From contig JAFUJR010000017.1 of the NCBI GenBank assembly GCA_017468085.1, positions 25,099 to 89,098 of the forward strand: a stretch of DNA of 64,000 nt. Reading direction: 5' to 3'. The position numbers were made by a program, and so were the translations under genes. Every line of letters starts with the position of its first letter. Positions within the stretch are counted from its first letter, which is position 1. Below, piece by piece: positions 36,267-44,391 of this stretch. This DNA is from Clostridia bacterium. Its GTDB lineage: Bacteria > Bacillota > Clostridia > Christensenellales > Borkfalkiaceae. The notes beneath the pieces are model-generated. The model did no database searches. It was not told where the DNA came from and saw only the letters and a list, made by a program, of their open reading frames with translations.

Positions 36267-36780
36267 ACATAATTTTACACAAAAAGCAGGCGAAAACCAC
36301 GGACGCCAAATAGGAAATTACGGCAATACATACCGCCGCGTTCAGCTTTTTCCGTTTTAGACCCGCAAAATACACCGCGCCGACGTAAAAAATCGTTTCC
36401 GACGACCCATACACTACGCAAGCGCACCGCGAAATATAGCTGTCGACCCCGTAAATTTCCAATATGTCGGACAGAACGGCAATCCCGCCGCTCCCCGAAA
36501 GGGGCTTGATCAAAATCAGGGGCGCAATTTCCTTGGGTACGCCCAAAAAATCAAAGGCAGGCGCAAGCCATTTTGCCATTGCCGCGCTCAGTCCGCTTAC
36601 CTCCATCAGCTTGGAAAGCATGGTTATCGCCGCTATGTAGGGAAAGACGGAAATGATCAACGGAAGCACCCCTTTCACGCCGTCCGCAAACGAATCGTAT
36701 ACCCGCACTTTTCGAAAAAGCGCAAACGCAAACGACCCGAAAAAGATAAGGGGGATTATGAGTGCCAAAATCTTCGTCAT
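36265..36780 (-). CDS. spmB: Spore maturation protein B
   Basis: The 171-aa membrane protein has a nucleoside-recognition (Gate) domain: VLPLIISVFPYIAAITML, then IKPLSGSGGIAVLSDI and VYGSSETIFYVGAVYFA, the SpmB signatures. In Bacillus SpmA and SpmB are needed for spore core dehydration. It overlaps spmA by 4 bases (ATGA), so they are translationally coupled. The sequence ahead of the ATG is GGGGGCAGGTACGCG, a dispersed-motif variant that also provides the ribosome site. Confidence 0.93.
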   Translation of the reverse strand: MTKILALIIPLIFFGSFAFALFRKVRVYDSFADGVKGVLPLIISVFPYIAAITMLSKLMEVSGLSAAMAKWLAPAFDFLGVPKEIAPLILIKPLSGSGGIAVLSDILEIYGVDSYISRCACVVYGSSETIFYVGAVYFAGLKRKKLNAAVCIAVISYLASVVFACFLCKIM

Positions 36781-37403
36781 CGCGTACCTGCCCCCGCCGT
36801 TTTCCGTTTTTTACCCCATACGTGCCTCGTTTTTTCCTTGCAAGCAGCCGTCTTTTTCGGCTTAATAAATACGAACACCAGCAAAACCCCAAGCGCCGTC
36901 GAAAATATGGAAGTGAAAAGGGTGGGCAGAATAATATCCGTCGGCGCGCCGCTCCCCATCGCCACGCGCACGGCAACGAGAGAGGTCGGCAAAAGCTGTA
37001 ACGAGGTCGCGTTTAAAACGAAGAACATCGCGGATGAAAATTCCGCGTTTTCCGTCCTATCCAAAAGCTGCGCCGTCTGTACGCCGTAGGGGGTTGCCGC
37101 CCCCGAAATCCCAAGCACGTTGACGGACAAATTCATGCACGCCGCCGAAAGCGCTTCCTCGTCGTCCGTTTTCAAAATCCGCCGCGCAATCGGTTTTAAA
37201 AGACGGGAAACACCCCTCGAAACGCCGCTGTTTTCCCAAACGCGCATCAACCCCATCCATACGGAATAGGTTGCGATAAGCGAAGCGGAGAGGGTGGCTG
37301 CCCTCGACGCGCCCTCCAGCATTGCCGACAAAAAATTCTCGGGCGAGGCGCAGAGCAGTAAAAAGGTACAAACTAAAAAAATCAGGGTAAAAATCACGTT
37401 CAT
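36777..37403 (-). CDS. spmA: Spore maturation protein A
   Basis: The 208-aa membrane protein has the Gate fold: YSVWMGLMRVWENSGVSRG, LSVNVLGISGAATPYGVQTAQLL and FVLNATSLQLLPTSLVAVR are typical of SpmA. A Lys/Arg-rich tail follows (about 180-208). It forms a two-gene unit with spmB. Its presence suggests an endospore-forming lineage or one that recently lost sporulation. Confidence 0.93.
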   Translation of the reverse strand: MNVIFTLIFLVCTFLLLCASPENFLSAMLEGASRAATLSASLIATYSVWMGLMRVWENSGVSRGVSRLLKPIARRILKTDDEEALSAACMNLSVNVLGISGAATPYGVQTAQLLDRTENAEFSSAMFFVLNATSLQLLPTSLVAVRVAMGSGAPTDIILPTLFTSIFSTALGVLLVFVFIKPKKTAACKEKTRHVWGKKRKTAGAGTR

Positions 37404-37470
37404 AGCCTTAATATATGCGCAAAAAAGGGCAAAAATGAGCGCCTTTTCCCTATCAGCCCTCTCAAAACAG

Positions 37471-37499
37471 TTTACTTTTCAAGTAAAAAGCGGTATAAT
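37471..37499 (+). promoter_or_regulatory. Promoter of metG
   Basis: TTTACT (37471-37476), 17 nt, TATAAT (37494-37499). Confidence 0.75.
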
Positions 37500-37507
37500 G
37501 AAGAATA

Positions 37508-37570
37508 ATGGATAACTGTGCGCCTTTCAGGCGCGGTATTTCGCAAGATAAACAAGAAATCAACGCATAA
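37508..37570 (+). CDS. Possible 20-aa leader peptide of metG
   Basis: An ATG 8 nt after the -10 opens a 20-codon frame (MDNCAPFRRGISQDKQEINA). Its stop overlaps the metG ribosome site TAAGGAG. No Met codons beyond the first, so an attenuation role is not evident. Weak evidence: position only. Confidence 0.2.
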   Translation: MDNCAPFRRGISQDKQEINA

Positions 37571-37585
37571 GGAGTAAACGCTATT

Positions 37586-39583
37586 ATGGCAAAAAAACCT
37601 TATTATATCACCACCGCAATTGCCTATACTTCGGGCAAACCGCATATCGGCAATACTTACGAAGCAATTTTGGCAGACGCTATCGCTCGTTTTAAGCGCA
37701 AGCAGGGCTACGACGTGTTCTTTATGACCGGCACGGACGAGCACGGCCAAAAAATTCAAGAAAAAGCACAGGCGGCAGGCGTAACGCCCCAAGCGTTCGT
37801 CGATAAAGTAGCGGGCGAAATCAAAGAAATTTGGGATAACGTCGGCACGTCGTACGATAAATTTATCCGCACCACCGACGCAGACCACGTCGCGCAGGTG
37901 GCAAAAATCTTCAAAAAATTCTACGAGCAGGGCGACATTTACAAGGATTATTACGAGGGTATGTATTGTACCCCTTGCGAATCCTTTTGGACGGAAAGCC
38001 AACTCAAAGACGGCAAATGCCCCGATTGCGGAAGAGATTGTAAGCCCGCCAAGGAAGAAGCCTACTTCTTCAAGATGAGCAAATACGCCGACAGACTTAT
38101 CGAGCATATCAACACCCACCCCGAGTTCATTCAACCCGTTTCCCGTAAAAACGAGATGATGAACAACTTCCTCTTGAAAGGTTTGCAGGACTTGTGCGTA
38201 TCGAGAACTTCGTTCTCGTGGGGTATTCCCGTCGATTTTGACAATCGCCACGTCGTTTACGTATGGCTCGACGCGCTGAGCAACTACATCACGGGCTTAG
38301 GCTTTGACGCGGACGGCAACCACGGCGAAAATTACAAAAAATATTGGCCCGCGGATCTGCACCTCATCGGCAAGGATATTCTCCGTTTCCACACCATTTA
38401 TTGGCCCATCTTCCTTATGGCGCTCGGCGAACCCTTACCCAAGCAGATTTTCGGCCATCCTTGGCTGTTGCAAGGGGACGGAAAAATGAGTAAATCCAAG
38501 GGCAACGTCATTTACGCGGACGACCTCGCCCGCCTTTTCGGCGTGGACGCGGTGCGTTATTTCGTCTTGCACGAAATGCCTTTCGATAACGACGGACAAA
38601 TCACTTGGGAGCTCGTAACCGAACGCTTCAACACCGAGCTTGCCAACGTCCTTGGCAATTTGGTCAGCAGAACGATTGCAATGATAGAAAAATACTTCGG
38701 CGGCACGGTGGTAAGATCCTTGCCGGCAAACGAGGAAGACCCCGACGCAGAATTTAAAGCAACCGTAACGGGCGTCGTGGCAAAGGTCGGCGCGAAAGCG
38801 GACGAGCTTCGTATCGCAGACGCCATCTCCGAAGTGTTCACGCTGTTCCGCCGTGCAAACAAATACATCGACGAAACCATGCCTTGGGCGCTTGCGAAAG
38901 ACGAAAGCAAAAAATCCCGTCTTAACGACGTGCTTTACAACCTTGCAGAGGCAATTCAGATCGGCGCGAGCTTGCTTGATAGCTTCATGCCCGAAACCTC
39001 CGCAAAAATTCTGTCCGCCTACGGCGCGGAGAGCAGAACGCTTGAAGATTGCGCAAAATTCGGCATTCGCGACAGCGTAACCGTAACGGCAATTCCGCCT
39101 ATGTTCGCCCGTATCGACTTCAAGAATATCGCGCCCGAAATCGAAAAAATCAGAGCGGCGCAAGCGGCGGCATACGCGGCGGAAACGGCGGCTGCAGCAC
39201 CTGTAAAAACGCAAGAAAAATCCGCCGAAGCTCCCGCGGAAGAAACGGAAAAAACGCCCGAAATCACCTTTGACGATTTTGTAAAGGTAGAGCTTCGCGT
39301 CGGCGAAATTATCGCTTGCGAGCCCGTACCCAAGTCCAACAAGCTCTTAAAAGAAACGGTGAAATTCGGCAATGAAACGCGCACCATCGTTTCGGGTATC
39401 GCCAAGCATTACACCCCCGAAGAAATGGTGGGCAAAAAGGTGGTGTTCGTTACCAACCTCGCCCCCAGAAAGGTTTGCGGTATTATGTCCGAGGGTATGA
39501 TTTTGGCGGCAGAGGACGAAAGCGGCACGCTCTCGCTCGTCAGTCCCGAAAAGGATATTGCCAGCGGCACTCGTTTAGGCTAA
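37586..39583 (+). CDS. metG: Methionyl-tRNA synthetase
   Basis: The 665-aa class I enzyme charges tRNA-Met. The HIGH motif is PHIGNTYEA. One zinc knuckle is CTPCESFW...CPDCGRDC, and the KMSKS motif is GKMSKSKGN. The C-terminal Trbp111-like tRNA-binding domain (about 560-665) starts DFVKVELRVGEIIACE and forms the dimer. An Ala/Glu-rich linker precedes it. SD AAGGAG. It heads a run metG-tatD-radical SAM that is common near ruvC/rsmA in Clostridia. Confidence 0.97.
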   Translation: MAKKPYYITTAIAYTSGKPHIGNTYEAILADAIARFKRKQGYDVFFMTGTDEHGQKIQEKAQAAGVTPQAFVDKVAGEIKEIWDNVGTSYDKFIRTTDADHVAQVAKIFKKFYEQGDIYKDYYEGMYCTPCESFWTESQLKDGKCPDCGRDCKPAKEEAYFFKMSKYADRLIEHINTHPEFIQPVSRKNEMMNNFLLKGLQDLCVSRTSFSWGIPVDFDNRHVVYVWLDALSNYITGLGFDADGNHGENYKKYWPADLHLIGKDILRFHTIYWPIFLMALGEPLPKQIFGHPWLLQGDGKMSKSKGNVIYADDLARLFGVDAVRYFVLHEMPFDNDGQITWELVTERFNTELANVLGNLVSRTIAMIEKYFGGTVVRSLPANEEDPDAEFKATVTGVVAKVGAKADELRIADAISEVFTLFRRANKYIDETMPWALAKDESKKSRLNDVLYNLAEAIQIGASLLDSFMPETSAKILSAYGAESRTLEDCAKFGIRDSVTVTAIPPMFARIDFKNIAPEIEKIRAAQAAAYAAETAAAAPVKTQEKSAEAPAEETEKTPEITFDDFVKVELRVGEIIACEPVPKSNKLLKETVKFGNETRTIVSGIAKHYTPEEMVGKKVVFVTNLAPRKVCGIMSEGMILAAEDESGTLSLVSPEKDIASGTRLG

Positions 39584-39706
39584 AAAACGGCGTATATACT
39601 TCGCAATACGGCGTTGCGGTGCGGTAACCCTCGGTTATGTACTTCAATGTACACGCCCTCGGGCTGTCCTCCCGCGCCTTGTCTTGCTCGCATCTCCGCC
39701 GTTTTA
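39583..39706 (+). repeat. Structured palindromic element, copy 5
   Basis: It overlaps the last base of the metG stop. Outer AAAACGGCG/CGCCGTTTT; apical TGTAC-TTCAAT-GTACA. Confidence 0.88.
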
Positions 39707-39711
39707 CGAAC

Positions 39712-39822
39712 AGCGTATATACTTCGCAATACGGCGTTGCGGTGCGGTAACCCTCGGTTATGTACTTTAATGTACACGCCCTCGGGCTGTCCTCCCGCGC
39801 CTTGTCTTGCTCCGCCGTTTTA
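39712..39822 (+). repeat. Structured palindromic element, copy 6 (tandem)
   Basis: A tandem copy of 39583-39706 starting at the GCGTATATACTTCGC end; it differs by one base in the apical loop and a short deletion near the right end. Confidence 0.88.
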
Positions 39823-39855
39823 CCGTTCTTAAAGTAACGGCGTAAAATTTCAGCC

Positions 39856-39890
39856 GCAATTCAGCACTCAGCACTCAGCATTTCGCATTT
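39856..39890 (+). repeat. Heptamer array upstream of tatD
   Basis: AATTCAGCACTCAGCACTCA then GCATTTCGCATTT: five tandem units in reverse-complement form, about 15 nt before the tatD start. Confidence 0.75.
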
Positions 39891-39905
39891 AAAAACGGAG
39901 TTTTT

Positions 39906-40691
39906 ATGTATATCGACGTACACTGCCACTTAACGGGTGGCGAATACGACGCGCTCGGCGGCGTGGACGAGGTGATTTCTCAAGCCAAAGCCGACGGCGT
40001 AGAACGCATGATTTGTTCGGGGTTTGACCTCGATTCCTCGTATATCGCAAAGGAGTTGAGCGAAAAACACCCCGAGGTTTATTTCTGCGCAGGCTTCCAT
40101 CCCAGCGAACTTGATAAATATCAAGAGGGGGATTTGGATAAGCTCAAAGCCCTCTGCAAGCACGAAAAATGCGTGGCGGTGGGGGAAATCGGGCTCGATT
40201 ATCATTTCGACGACAATCCGCCCAAGGAAACCCAACGCGAGTTTTTCATTAAGCAGTTAGAAATCGCAAACGAGCTGAAATTGCCCGTGGTCATTCACAG
40301 CCGCGACGCCGCGCAGGAAACCTTAGAACTGTTAAAACGAAACGCCTGCCTTTTGCAAAGCAAAGGCTTAATGCATTGCTATTCCTATTCGGCGGAAATG
40401 CTGGACGAATTTGCAAAATTAGGGCTTTCTTTTTCCTTCGGCGGTCCGTCCACATTCAAGAACGCAAAAAAGGTGTGGGAGTGCGTTCAACGCATACCTG
40501 CCCCCTTGCTTTTATCCGAAACGGATTGTCCCTATCTCACCCCCGTCCCCTTTAGGGGAGAATTTCCCAACCAACCCAAACACGTAGCGCCCATCGTCAA
40601 AAATATGGCGGCGCTCCGCAACGAAAACGAGGAGATTTTGAAAAAGCAAATTTTCGACAACGCAAAAAAGCTCTTTTTCAAATTGAACTGA
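39906..40691 (+). CDS. tatD: TatD-family metal-dependent DNase
   Basis: The 261-aa TIM-barrel hydrolase begins YIDVHCHL (first metal site) and has GEIGLDYHFD, VIHSRDA, LMHCYSYS and SETDCPYLTP, all metal or active-site signatures. The family has 3'-5' DNase and D-aminoacyl-tRNA-linked roles. It lies after metG and 4 nt before a radical SAM gene of the TatD-associated type. A dispersed motif lies inside the frame on the opposite strand (40486-40505). SD GGAG. Confidence 0.93.
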   Translation: MYIDVHCHLTGGEYDALGGVDEVISQAKADGVERMICSGFDLDSSYIAKELSEKHPEVYFCAGFHPSELDKYQEGDLDKLKALCKHEKCVAVGEIGLDYHFDDNPPKETQREFFIKQLEIANELKLPVVIHSRDAAQETLELLKRNACLLQSKGLMHCYSYSAEMLDEFAKLGLSFSFGGPSTFKNAKKVWECVQRIPAPLLLSETDCPYLTPVPFRGEFPNQPKHVAPIVKNMAALRNENEEILKKQIFDNAKKLFFKLN

Positions 40692-40695
40692 TATC

Positions 40696-41688
40696 ATGGA
40701 CGAAATCAAGAACAAAAACGAACAACCTAACGCGCAACAGGGTAGCCCTAACGGCGGCAGAAAACGCCGTCGTCATAGAGGCGGAAAAGGCAATAAGGGC
40801 AACAATCAAAGCCCCGAAAACCGCGTCCAACAGCCCCAGCAGTCCGCGCAAGCTCCGCAAAAGCCCCAAAATACCCAAAACGGCAATAAGCCGAAGGGGG
40901 ATAAGCAGAAAAATAAGCAGGACAAAAACGCGCAACCTCAGCAAAACGGGCAGAAGCAGCAATCTCAGCCCCAAAAGCAACAGCCCAAACAGCCTCAGTC
41001 CCAAAAGCAGAACAATCAAAACGGAAACAAGCAAAAGGGCAATAAGCAGGAAAAGCAGGATAAGCGAGAGGAAAACCGCAAGGATACCTACGTGTATACC
41101 TTGGACGGCAATTTGTACATCAATCTCACCAACAAATGCTCTAACGCCTGCGATTTCTGCGTTCGCAACGAGCGTTCCAGCTACTACGGCAATTATCTGT
41201 GGCTGAGAAACGGCGATCCGACGGTGGAAAAGGTGATTGCCGCGGCAAACGGAATGGGTGATTTGAGCCGTTTCAAGGAGGTCGTATTCTGCGGCTTTGG
41301 CGAGCCTACCTACAAGATAGCGGAAATGGTCGCCCTCTGCGATTTTTTCCATGAAAAAGGCTTAAAAACCCGCCTCAACACCAACGGTCAGGGCAACCTC
41401 ATCAACAAGCGCGACGTCGTGCCCGACTTGAAGGACAAAATCGACTTCGTTAATATTTCGCTCAACGCGTCTTGTTACGAAAAATATCAGCCCATCTGCC
41501 GTTCGCAATTTAAAGAGGCAGGCTTCGAGGGCATGATTGAATTTGCCAAGCTCTGCCGCCGCAACGGCATAAACTGCCGTTTCTCGATTGTCGATTGTAT
41601 CGGCGAGGAGGAGGTTGCGGCGTGTAAATGCCTCGCAGACAGCGTGAAGATTCCGCTTTACGTTCGTAAGTATATCACAGATAGTTAA
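40696..41688 (+). CDS. TatD-associated radical SAM protein with long low-complexity N-terminus
   Basis: The C-terminal 200 residues (131-330) are a compact radical SAM protein: YINLTNKCSNACDFCVRNE gives the CxxxCxxC cluster motif, followed by VVFCGFGEPTYK and RLNTNGQGN. This matches the group that sits next to tatD in Clostridia. Residues about 5-130 are a Gln/Lys/Asn/Pro-rich, strongly basic, disordered stretch (GRKRRRHRGGKG, then repeats of PQKQQPKQPQ type) that the family normally lacks; it looks RNA-binding (inference). No alternative start with a ribosome site is seen between the tail and the domain. It follows tatD by 4 nt. Confidence 0.87.
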   Translation: MDEIKNKNEQPNAQQGSPNGGRKRRRHRGGKGNKGNNQSPENRVQQPQQSAQAPQKPQNTQNGNKPKGDKQKNKQDKNAQPQQNGQKQQSQPQKQQPKQPQSQKQNNQNGNKQKGNKQEKQDKREENRKDTYVYTLDGNLYINLTNKCSNACDFCVRNERSSYYGNYLWLRNGDPTVEKVIAAANGMGDLSRFKEVVFCGFGEPTYKIAEMVALCDFFHEKGLKTRLNTNGQGNLINKRDVVPDLKDKIDFVNISLNASCYEKYQPICRSQFKEAGFEGMIEFAKLCRRNGINCRFSIVDCIGEEEVAACKCLADSVKIPLYVRKYITDS

Positions 41689-41812
41689 AAAACGGACGTA
41701 TATACTTCGCAATACGGCGTTGTCGTTCTGCGCCCTCATTCACGTACAAACAAGTACGCTCCTATCGGGGTACTCACGACGCCTTGTCTTGCTTGCATCT
41801 CCGCCGTTTTTC
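41688..41812 (+). repeat. Structured palindromic element, copy 7
   Basis: It overlaps the stop of the radical SAM gene. Outer AAAAACGG/CCGTTTTT; apical CGTAC-AAACAA-GTACG; GGCGT/ACGCC-type inner pairing. Confidence 0.88.
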
Positions 41813-41877
41813 CAAACCGCAGACGAGCGGTGTATAAATCACAGCCGCAATTCAGCATTTTAACAAAGGAACAACCT

Positions 41878-42627
41878 ATGTACAAACCCCAACCTTTATC
41901 TCCGATCCGCAAAAAATTTCTTTGCATATTTTTGCCGATTTGGTGCACGGCAACCCTCGTGCCCTTGATCATCATTTGCGTTTTAATGGCAATGCACGGC
42001 GAGGAAAAATACGAGCCGCACATTTTAATTTGGACTGCTTTTACGTTGGGTACGGGCTTGACTTCTTTGGGTATTTTTCTGCCGTGGCTCAACCGCAAAG
42101 AAGGTTTGGAACGCGAATTAAACCGCTTTTCGTATCTGTTTAAAGACCCGAAACCCTTGACGGAAAACGAGGTGAAGATCCAAGACGAAAGCACGGGAAT
42201 TACCTACACCCTCACCCAAGACGGCATCGCCGCGGAGTGGGAGCAAGACGAGCAAGCAGAGGGGCAGGTATTCGACGAAGTGCAGGAAAACCAACTTTTT
42301 CTGCCTTGGGAAAAGGCGGAGCTTCTTTTCGCCTCGCAAAAAGGCTTTTACTGCGTACATATCGCTTTGGCGGTAATGCCGGGCGCTAACGCCGACGTCG
42401 CGGAGGAATACGTGCATATAATTCCTATGCAAGAAAAATTATTTCAAGCGATTTGCGCGTTTGATTTAAAGGAAAAATTAGACGGACAATGGCAATATCT
42501 TTTTTACAACCCCAAGGACGCCTTTAAGCAGATATTAAAAAAGGGTCGCATTTTGGAAATGCGCAACAAAAACACGGGCAAAATTTTTGTGGATAAGCAC
42601 GGAAATTTCCTCGGCGACCAAGAATAA
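41878..42627 (+). CDS. Hypothetical protein with two membrane helices (YcxB-like layout)
   Basis: The 249-aa protein has membrane helices at about 16-40 and 53-71, then a soluble domain of about 160 residues with ITYTLTQDGIAAEW and ENQLFLPWEKAELLFASQKGFYCVHI, a pattern like YcxB-type proteins (strand-rich, after two helices). The ATG at 41878 follows AAAGGAAC; an upstream in-frame ATG at 41830 lies in repeat DNA and is rejected. Function unknown. Confidence 0.65.
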   Translation: MYKPQPLSPIRKKFLCIFLPIWCTATLVPLIIICVLMAMHGEEKYEPHILIWTAFTLGTGLTSLGIFLPWLNRKEGLERELNRFSYLFKDPKPLTENEVKIQDESTGITYTLTQDGIAAEWEQDEQAEGQVFDEVQENQLFLPWEKAELLFASQKGFYCVHIALAVMPGANADVAEEYVHIIPMQEKLFQAICAFDLKEKLDGQWQYLFYNPKDAFKQILKKGRILEMRNKNTGKIFVDKHGNFLGDQE

Positions 42628-42639
42628 AATTTAAGCAAT

Positions 42640-42676
42640 AATTCAGCGTTCAGCACTCAATATTCAGCATTTCCGC
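42640..42676 (+). repeat. Heptamer array upstream of rsmA
   Basis: ATTCAGCGTTCAGCACTCAA then TATTCAGCATTTCCGC: units of the RRTGCKG family in reverse form, running into the rsmA leader hairpin. Confidence 0.7.
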
Positions 42677-42699
42677 AAGGCGTTGCCTTGCAAAGGACT
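42674..42699 (+). promoter_or_regulatory. Hairpin-plus-SD leader module of rsmA
   Basis: GCAAGGC-GTT-GCCTTGC hairpin (42675-42691) is followed at once by AAAGGACT. The same 26 nt precede ruvB (46077-46102). Confidence 0.75.
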
Positions 42700-42702
42700 T
42701 TT

Positions 42703-43545
42703 ATGCAAGACCTTCGCAGTATTCTCGAAAAACACGGCTTTCATTTTAAAAAGCAATTCGGGCAAAATTTCATATCCGACGCCAACCTTTTGCGTTCTAT
42801 CGTCGAGGCTTCGGGCATTGATAAAAACACAACCGTCGTTGAAATCGGTTGCGGCGCAGGCACGCTGACAAGGGCGCTTGCCGAGGCGGCAAAAAAGGTA
42901 TACGCCTTCGACATCGACAGAGATTTGCAGCCCGTCTTGGCGGAAACTTTGGCGGGGCTTGACAACGTAGAGGTTATTTTCCGCGATTTCAGCAAGCTCG
43001 ATTTAAAGGAATTTGAAGCGGAAATCGGGGAATACGCCGTCGTGGCAAATCTGCCCTACTATATCACCACGCCCCTCGTAACCAAATTGTTGGAAGAAAG
43101 CGACAAGGTGCAGGGCTTGTCCGTGATGGTACAAGAGGAGGTGGCGGACAGATTTTGCGCCAAAGAGAACACGCCCGAATACGGCTCTATTACGGCGGCG
43201 ATAGCTTTAAAGGGTGTTGCAAAAATCGTAAAGCGCGTCCCCAGAACCCTTTTTTATCCCCGTCCAAACGTCGATTCTGCAGTTGTAAAAATCGAATTTG
43301 ACAGGGGCAGGGTCGCGGTGAAAGACGAAAGAGCCTATCGCCAAACGGTAAAGTGCGCCTTTTTAAACCGCAGAAAAACCTTAGAAAACAACCTCGTCAA
43401 TTTCTTCAAACTGACGAGGGAACAAGCAAAATCCGCATTAAGCCAAGCGGGCGTGGACGAAAAGGCGAGGGGGGAAACCTTATCGCCGTACGCCTTTGCA
43501 AAACTCGCCGATATTTTGCTCGATATGGGCGCTATTAAATTGTAA
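42703..43545 (+). CDS. rsmA: 16S rRNA (A1518/A1519) dimethyltransferase
   Basis: The 280-aa KsgA methyltransferase modifies two adenines in helix 45 of 16S rRNA. It has KKQFGQNFISD, the SAM motif EIGCGAGTLTRAL, the catalytic NLPYYITTPLV and the C-terminal RVPRTLFYPRPNVDSAVV. The ATG at 42703 lies 5 nt after AAAGGAC; an in-frame TTG at 42688 lies inside the leader hairpin and is rejected. Confidence 0.95.
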   Translation: MQDLRSILEKHGFHFKKQFGQNFISDANLLRSIVEASGIDKNTTVVEIGCGAGTLTRALAEAAKKVYAFDIDRDLQPVLAETLAGLDNVEVIFRDFSKLDLKEFEAEIGEYAVVANLPYYITTPLVTKLLEESDKVQGLSVMVQEEVADRFCAKENTPEYGSITAAIALKGVAKIVKRVPRTLFYPRPNVDSAVVKIEFDRGRVAVKDERAYRQTVKCAFLNRRKTLENNLVNFFKLTREQAKSALSQAGVDEKARGETLSPYAFAKLADILLDMGAIKL

Positions 43546-43649
43546 ATCTGCAAACGGATTTTTGGGCAGCCAATATTCCGCGAATATGATAAAATCGGTA
43601 AGCCCGATGGATTTTCCAAAAAAATCTGTATAAAAACTTGGCGTAAGCC

Positions 43650-43678
43650 TTTACTAATTGAAAAAAATGTGATATAAT
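43650..43678 (+). promoter_or_regulatory. Promoter of the ferredoxin gene
   Basis: TTTACT (43650-43655), 17 nt, TATAAT (43673-43678). Confidence 0.75.
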
Positions 43679-43713
43679 ATACACATAAAAGCAAAAAACG
43701 GAGGTAAATAACT

Positions 43714-43884
43714 ATGGCACATATCATTACGGATGCTTGCGTAGCTTGCGGCGCATGTGAAGCAACCTGCCCTGTAAACGCAATTTCTTTGGGTGATAAC
43801 GGTATTTACGTTATCAGCGACGAATGCGTAGACTGCGGCGCTTGTGCAGCAGAATGCCCTGTAGAAGCGATCAAAGGCGAATAA
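43714..43884 (+). CDS. 2[4Fe-4S] ferredoxin (56 aa)
   Basis: A complete small clostridial ferredoxin. Two CxxCxxCxxxCP motifs are CVACGACEATCP (C9, C12, C15, C19) and CVDCGACAAECP (C38, C41, C44, C48), the standard ligand sets for two [4Fe-4S] clusters. It is 56 aa, as is usual for the family, and soluble. It carries electrons at low potential for anaerobic metabolism. SD GGAGG 8 nt before the ATG; own promoter and terminator, so monocistronic and probably highly expressed. Confidence 0.97.
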   Translation: MAHIITDACVACGACEATCPVNAISLGDNGIYVISDECVDCGACAAECPVEAIKGE

Positions 43885-43906
43885 TTTAATTGAAATTAAA
43901 AACGGA

Positions 43907-43938
43907 AGGAGCGTTGCAAAACGCTCTTTTTGTTTTTT
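43907..43938 (+). terminator. Terminator of the ferredoxin gene
   Basis: GAGCGTT-GCAA-AACGCTC followed by TTTTTGTTTTTT. Confidence 0.9.
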
Positions 43939-43939
43939 A

Positions 43940-44064
43940 TAAAACGGACGTATATACGTCGCATTTCCGCGTTGTTGCTCCGTGCGGCTTGGTCACGTAC
44001 GCCAAGTACGCTCCCCGCGCCGTACTCGCAACGCCTTGAACTGCTCGTATCTCCGCCGTTTTAC
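43940..44064 (+). repeat. Structured palindromic element, copy 8
   Basis: It follows the ferredoxin terminator. Outer AAAACGG/CCGTTTT; middle GTGCGGC/GCCGTAC; apical CGTAC-GCCAA-GTACG. Confidence 0.88.
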
Positions 44065-44120
44065 CGTTTTTTCAATAACGACATAAAATCCCTGCCACAA
44101 TTTCTCATTTCGCATTTAGA

Positions 44121-44155
44121 TAAAAAATTCCCCGAACGGCAAGGGCGTTCGGGGT
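44121..44155 (-). terminator. Terminator of the 55-aa minus-strand gene
   Basis: CCCCGAACG/CGTTCGGGG stem with 7-nt loop; on the minus strand AATTTTTT follows. Confidence 0.85.
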
Positions 44156-44223
44156 GCAATTATCGCCTGAGTATCCACGCCCCCAAAAGGCGCGGTAAGC
44201 GGTTGCAGATTTCTACGAGCAGG

Positions 44224-44391
44224 CTATAAAGCGCACTCGCAATCGTTTTGGCGACAAGTGAGGAAACCCTCGAAAATTTCTTTCATTTTAGAGAGTTTTT
44301 TGTTCAGCGCAGCCACCAACCGCTCGAGCAGCTTCATCAAAAGCGCGTCGAGCCCTAAAAAATGCAACAACTTACACAATTTCATTTTCAT
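44224..44391 (-). CDS. Small 55-aa protein, amphipathic Leu/Lys helix with Cys-rich end
   Basis: I do not recognise the family. The 55 codons encode MKMKLCKLLHFLGLDALL, then MKLLERLVAALNKKLSKMKE and a tail with three Cys (CRQNDCEC). The body can form one or two amphipathic Leu/Lys helices. The gene has every element of a real unit on the minus strand: TTGACA-N16-TATACT promoter (44555-44528), an SD (AGAGGTGA) 7 nt before the ATG, and a strong terminator (44155-44121). The leader of about 130 nt may carry control sequences. It could be a membrane-active peptide, a type I toxin-like peptide or a structural small protein. Coding is not proven. Confidence 0.65.
   Translation of the reverse strand: MKMKLCKLLHFLGLDALLMKLLERLVAALNKKLSKMKEIFEGFLTCRQNDCECAL

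Noticed and set aside
39583-39822. CRISPR array
   Set aside because: The two copies are about 120 bp palindromes with a 5-bp gap, not short repeats with unique spacers.
39614-39832. 72-aa plus ORF and 65-aa minus ORF in the metG-tatD gap
   Set aside because: Both read through tandem palindromic repeats and have no start signals.
40678-41352. 224-aa hydrophobic minus-strand ORF that looks like a membrane protein
   Set aside because: Its Leu-rich stretches are the antisense of the Gln/Lys codons in the radical SAM tail; no ribosome site.
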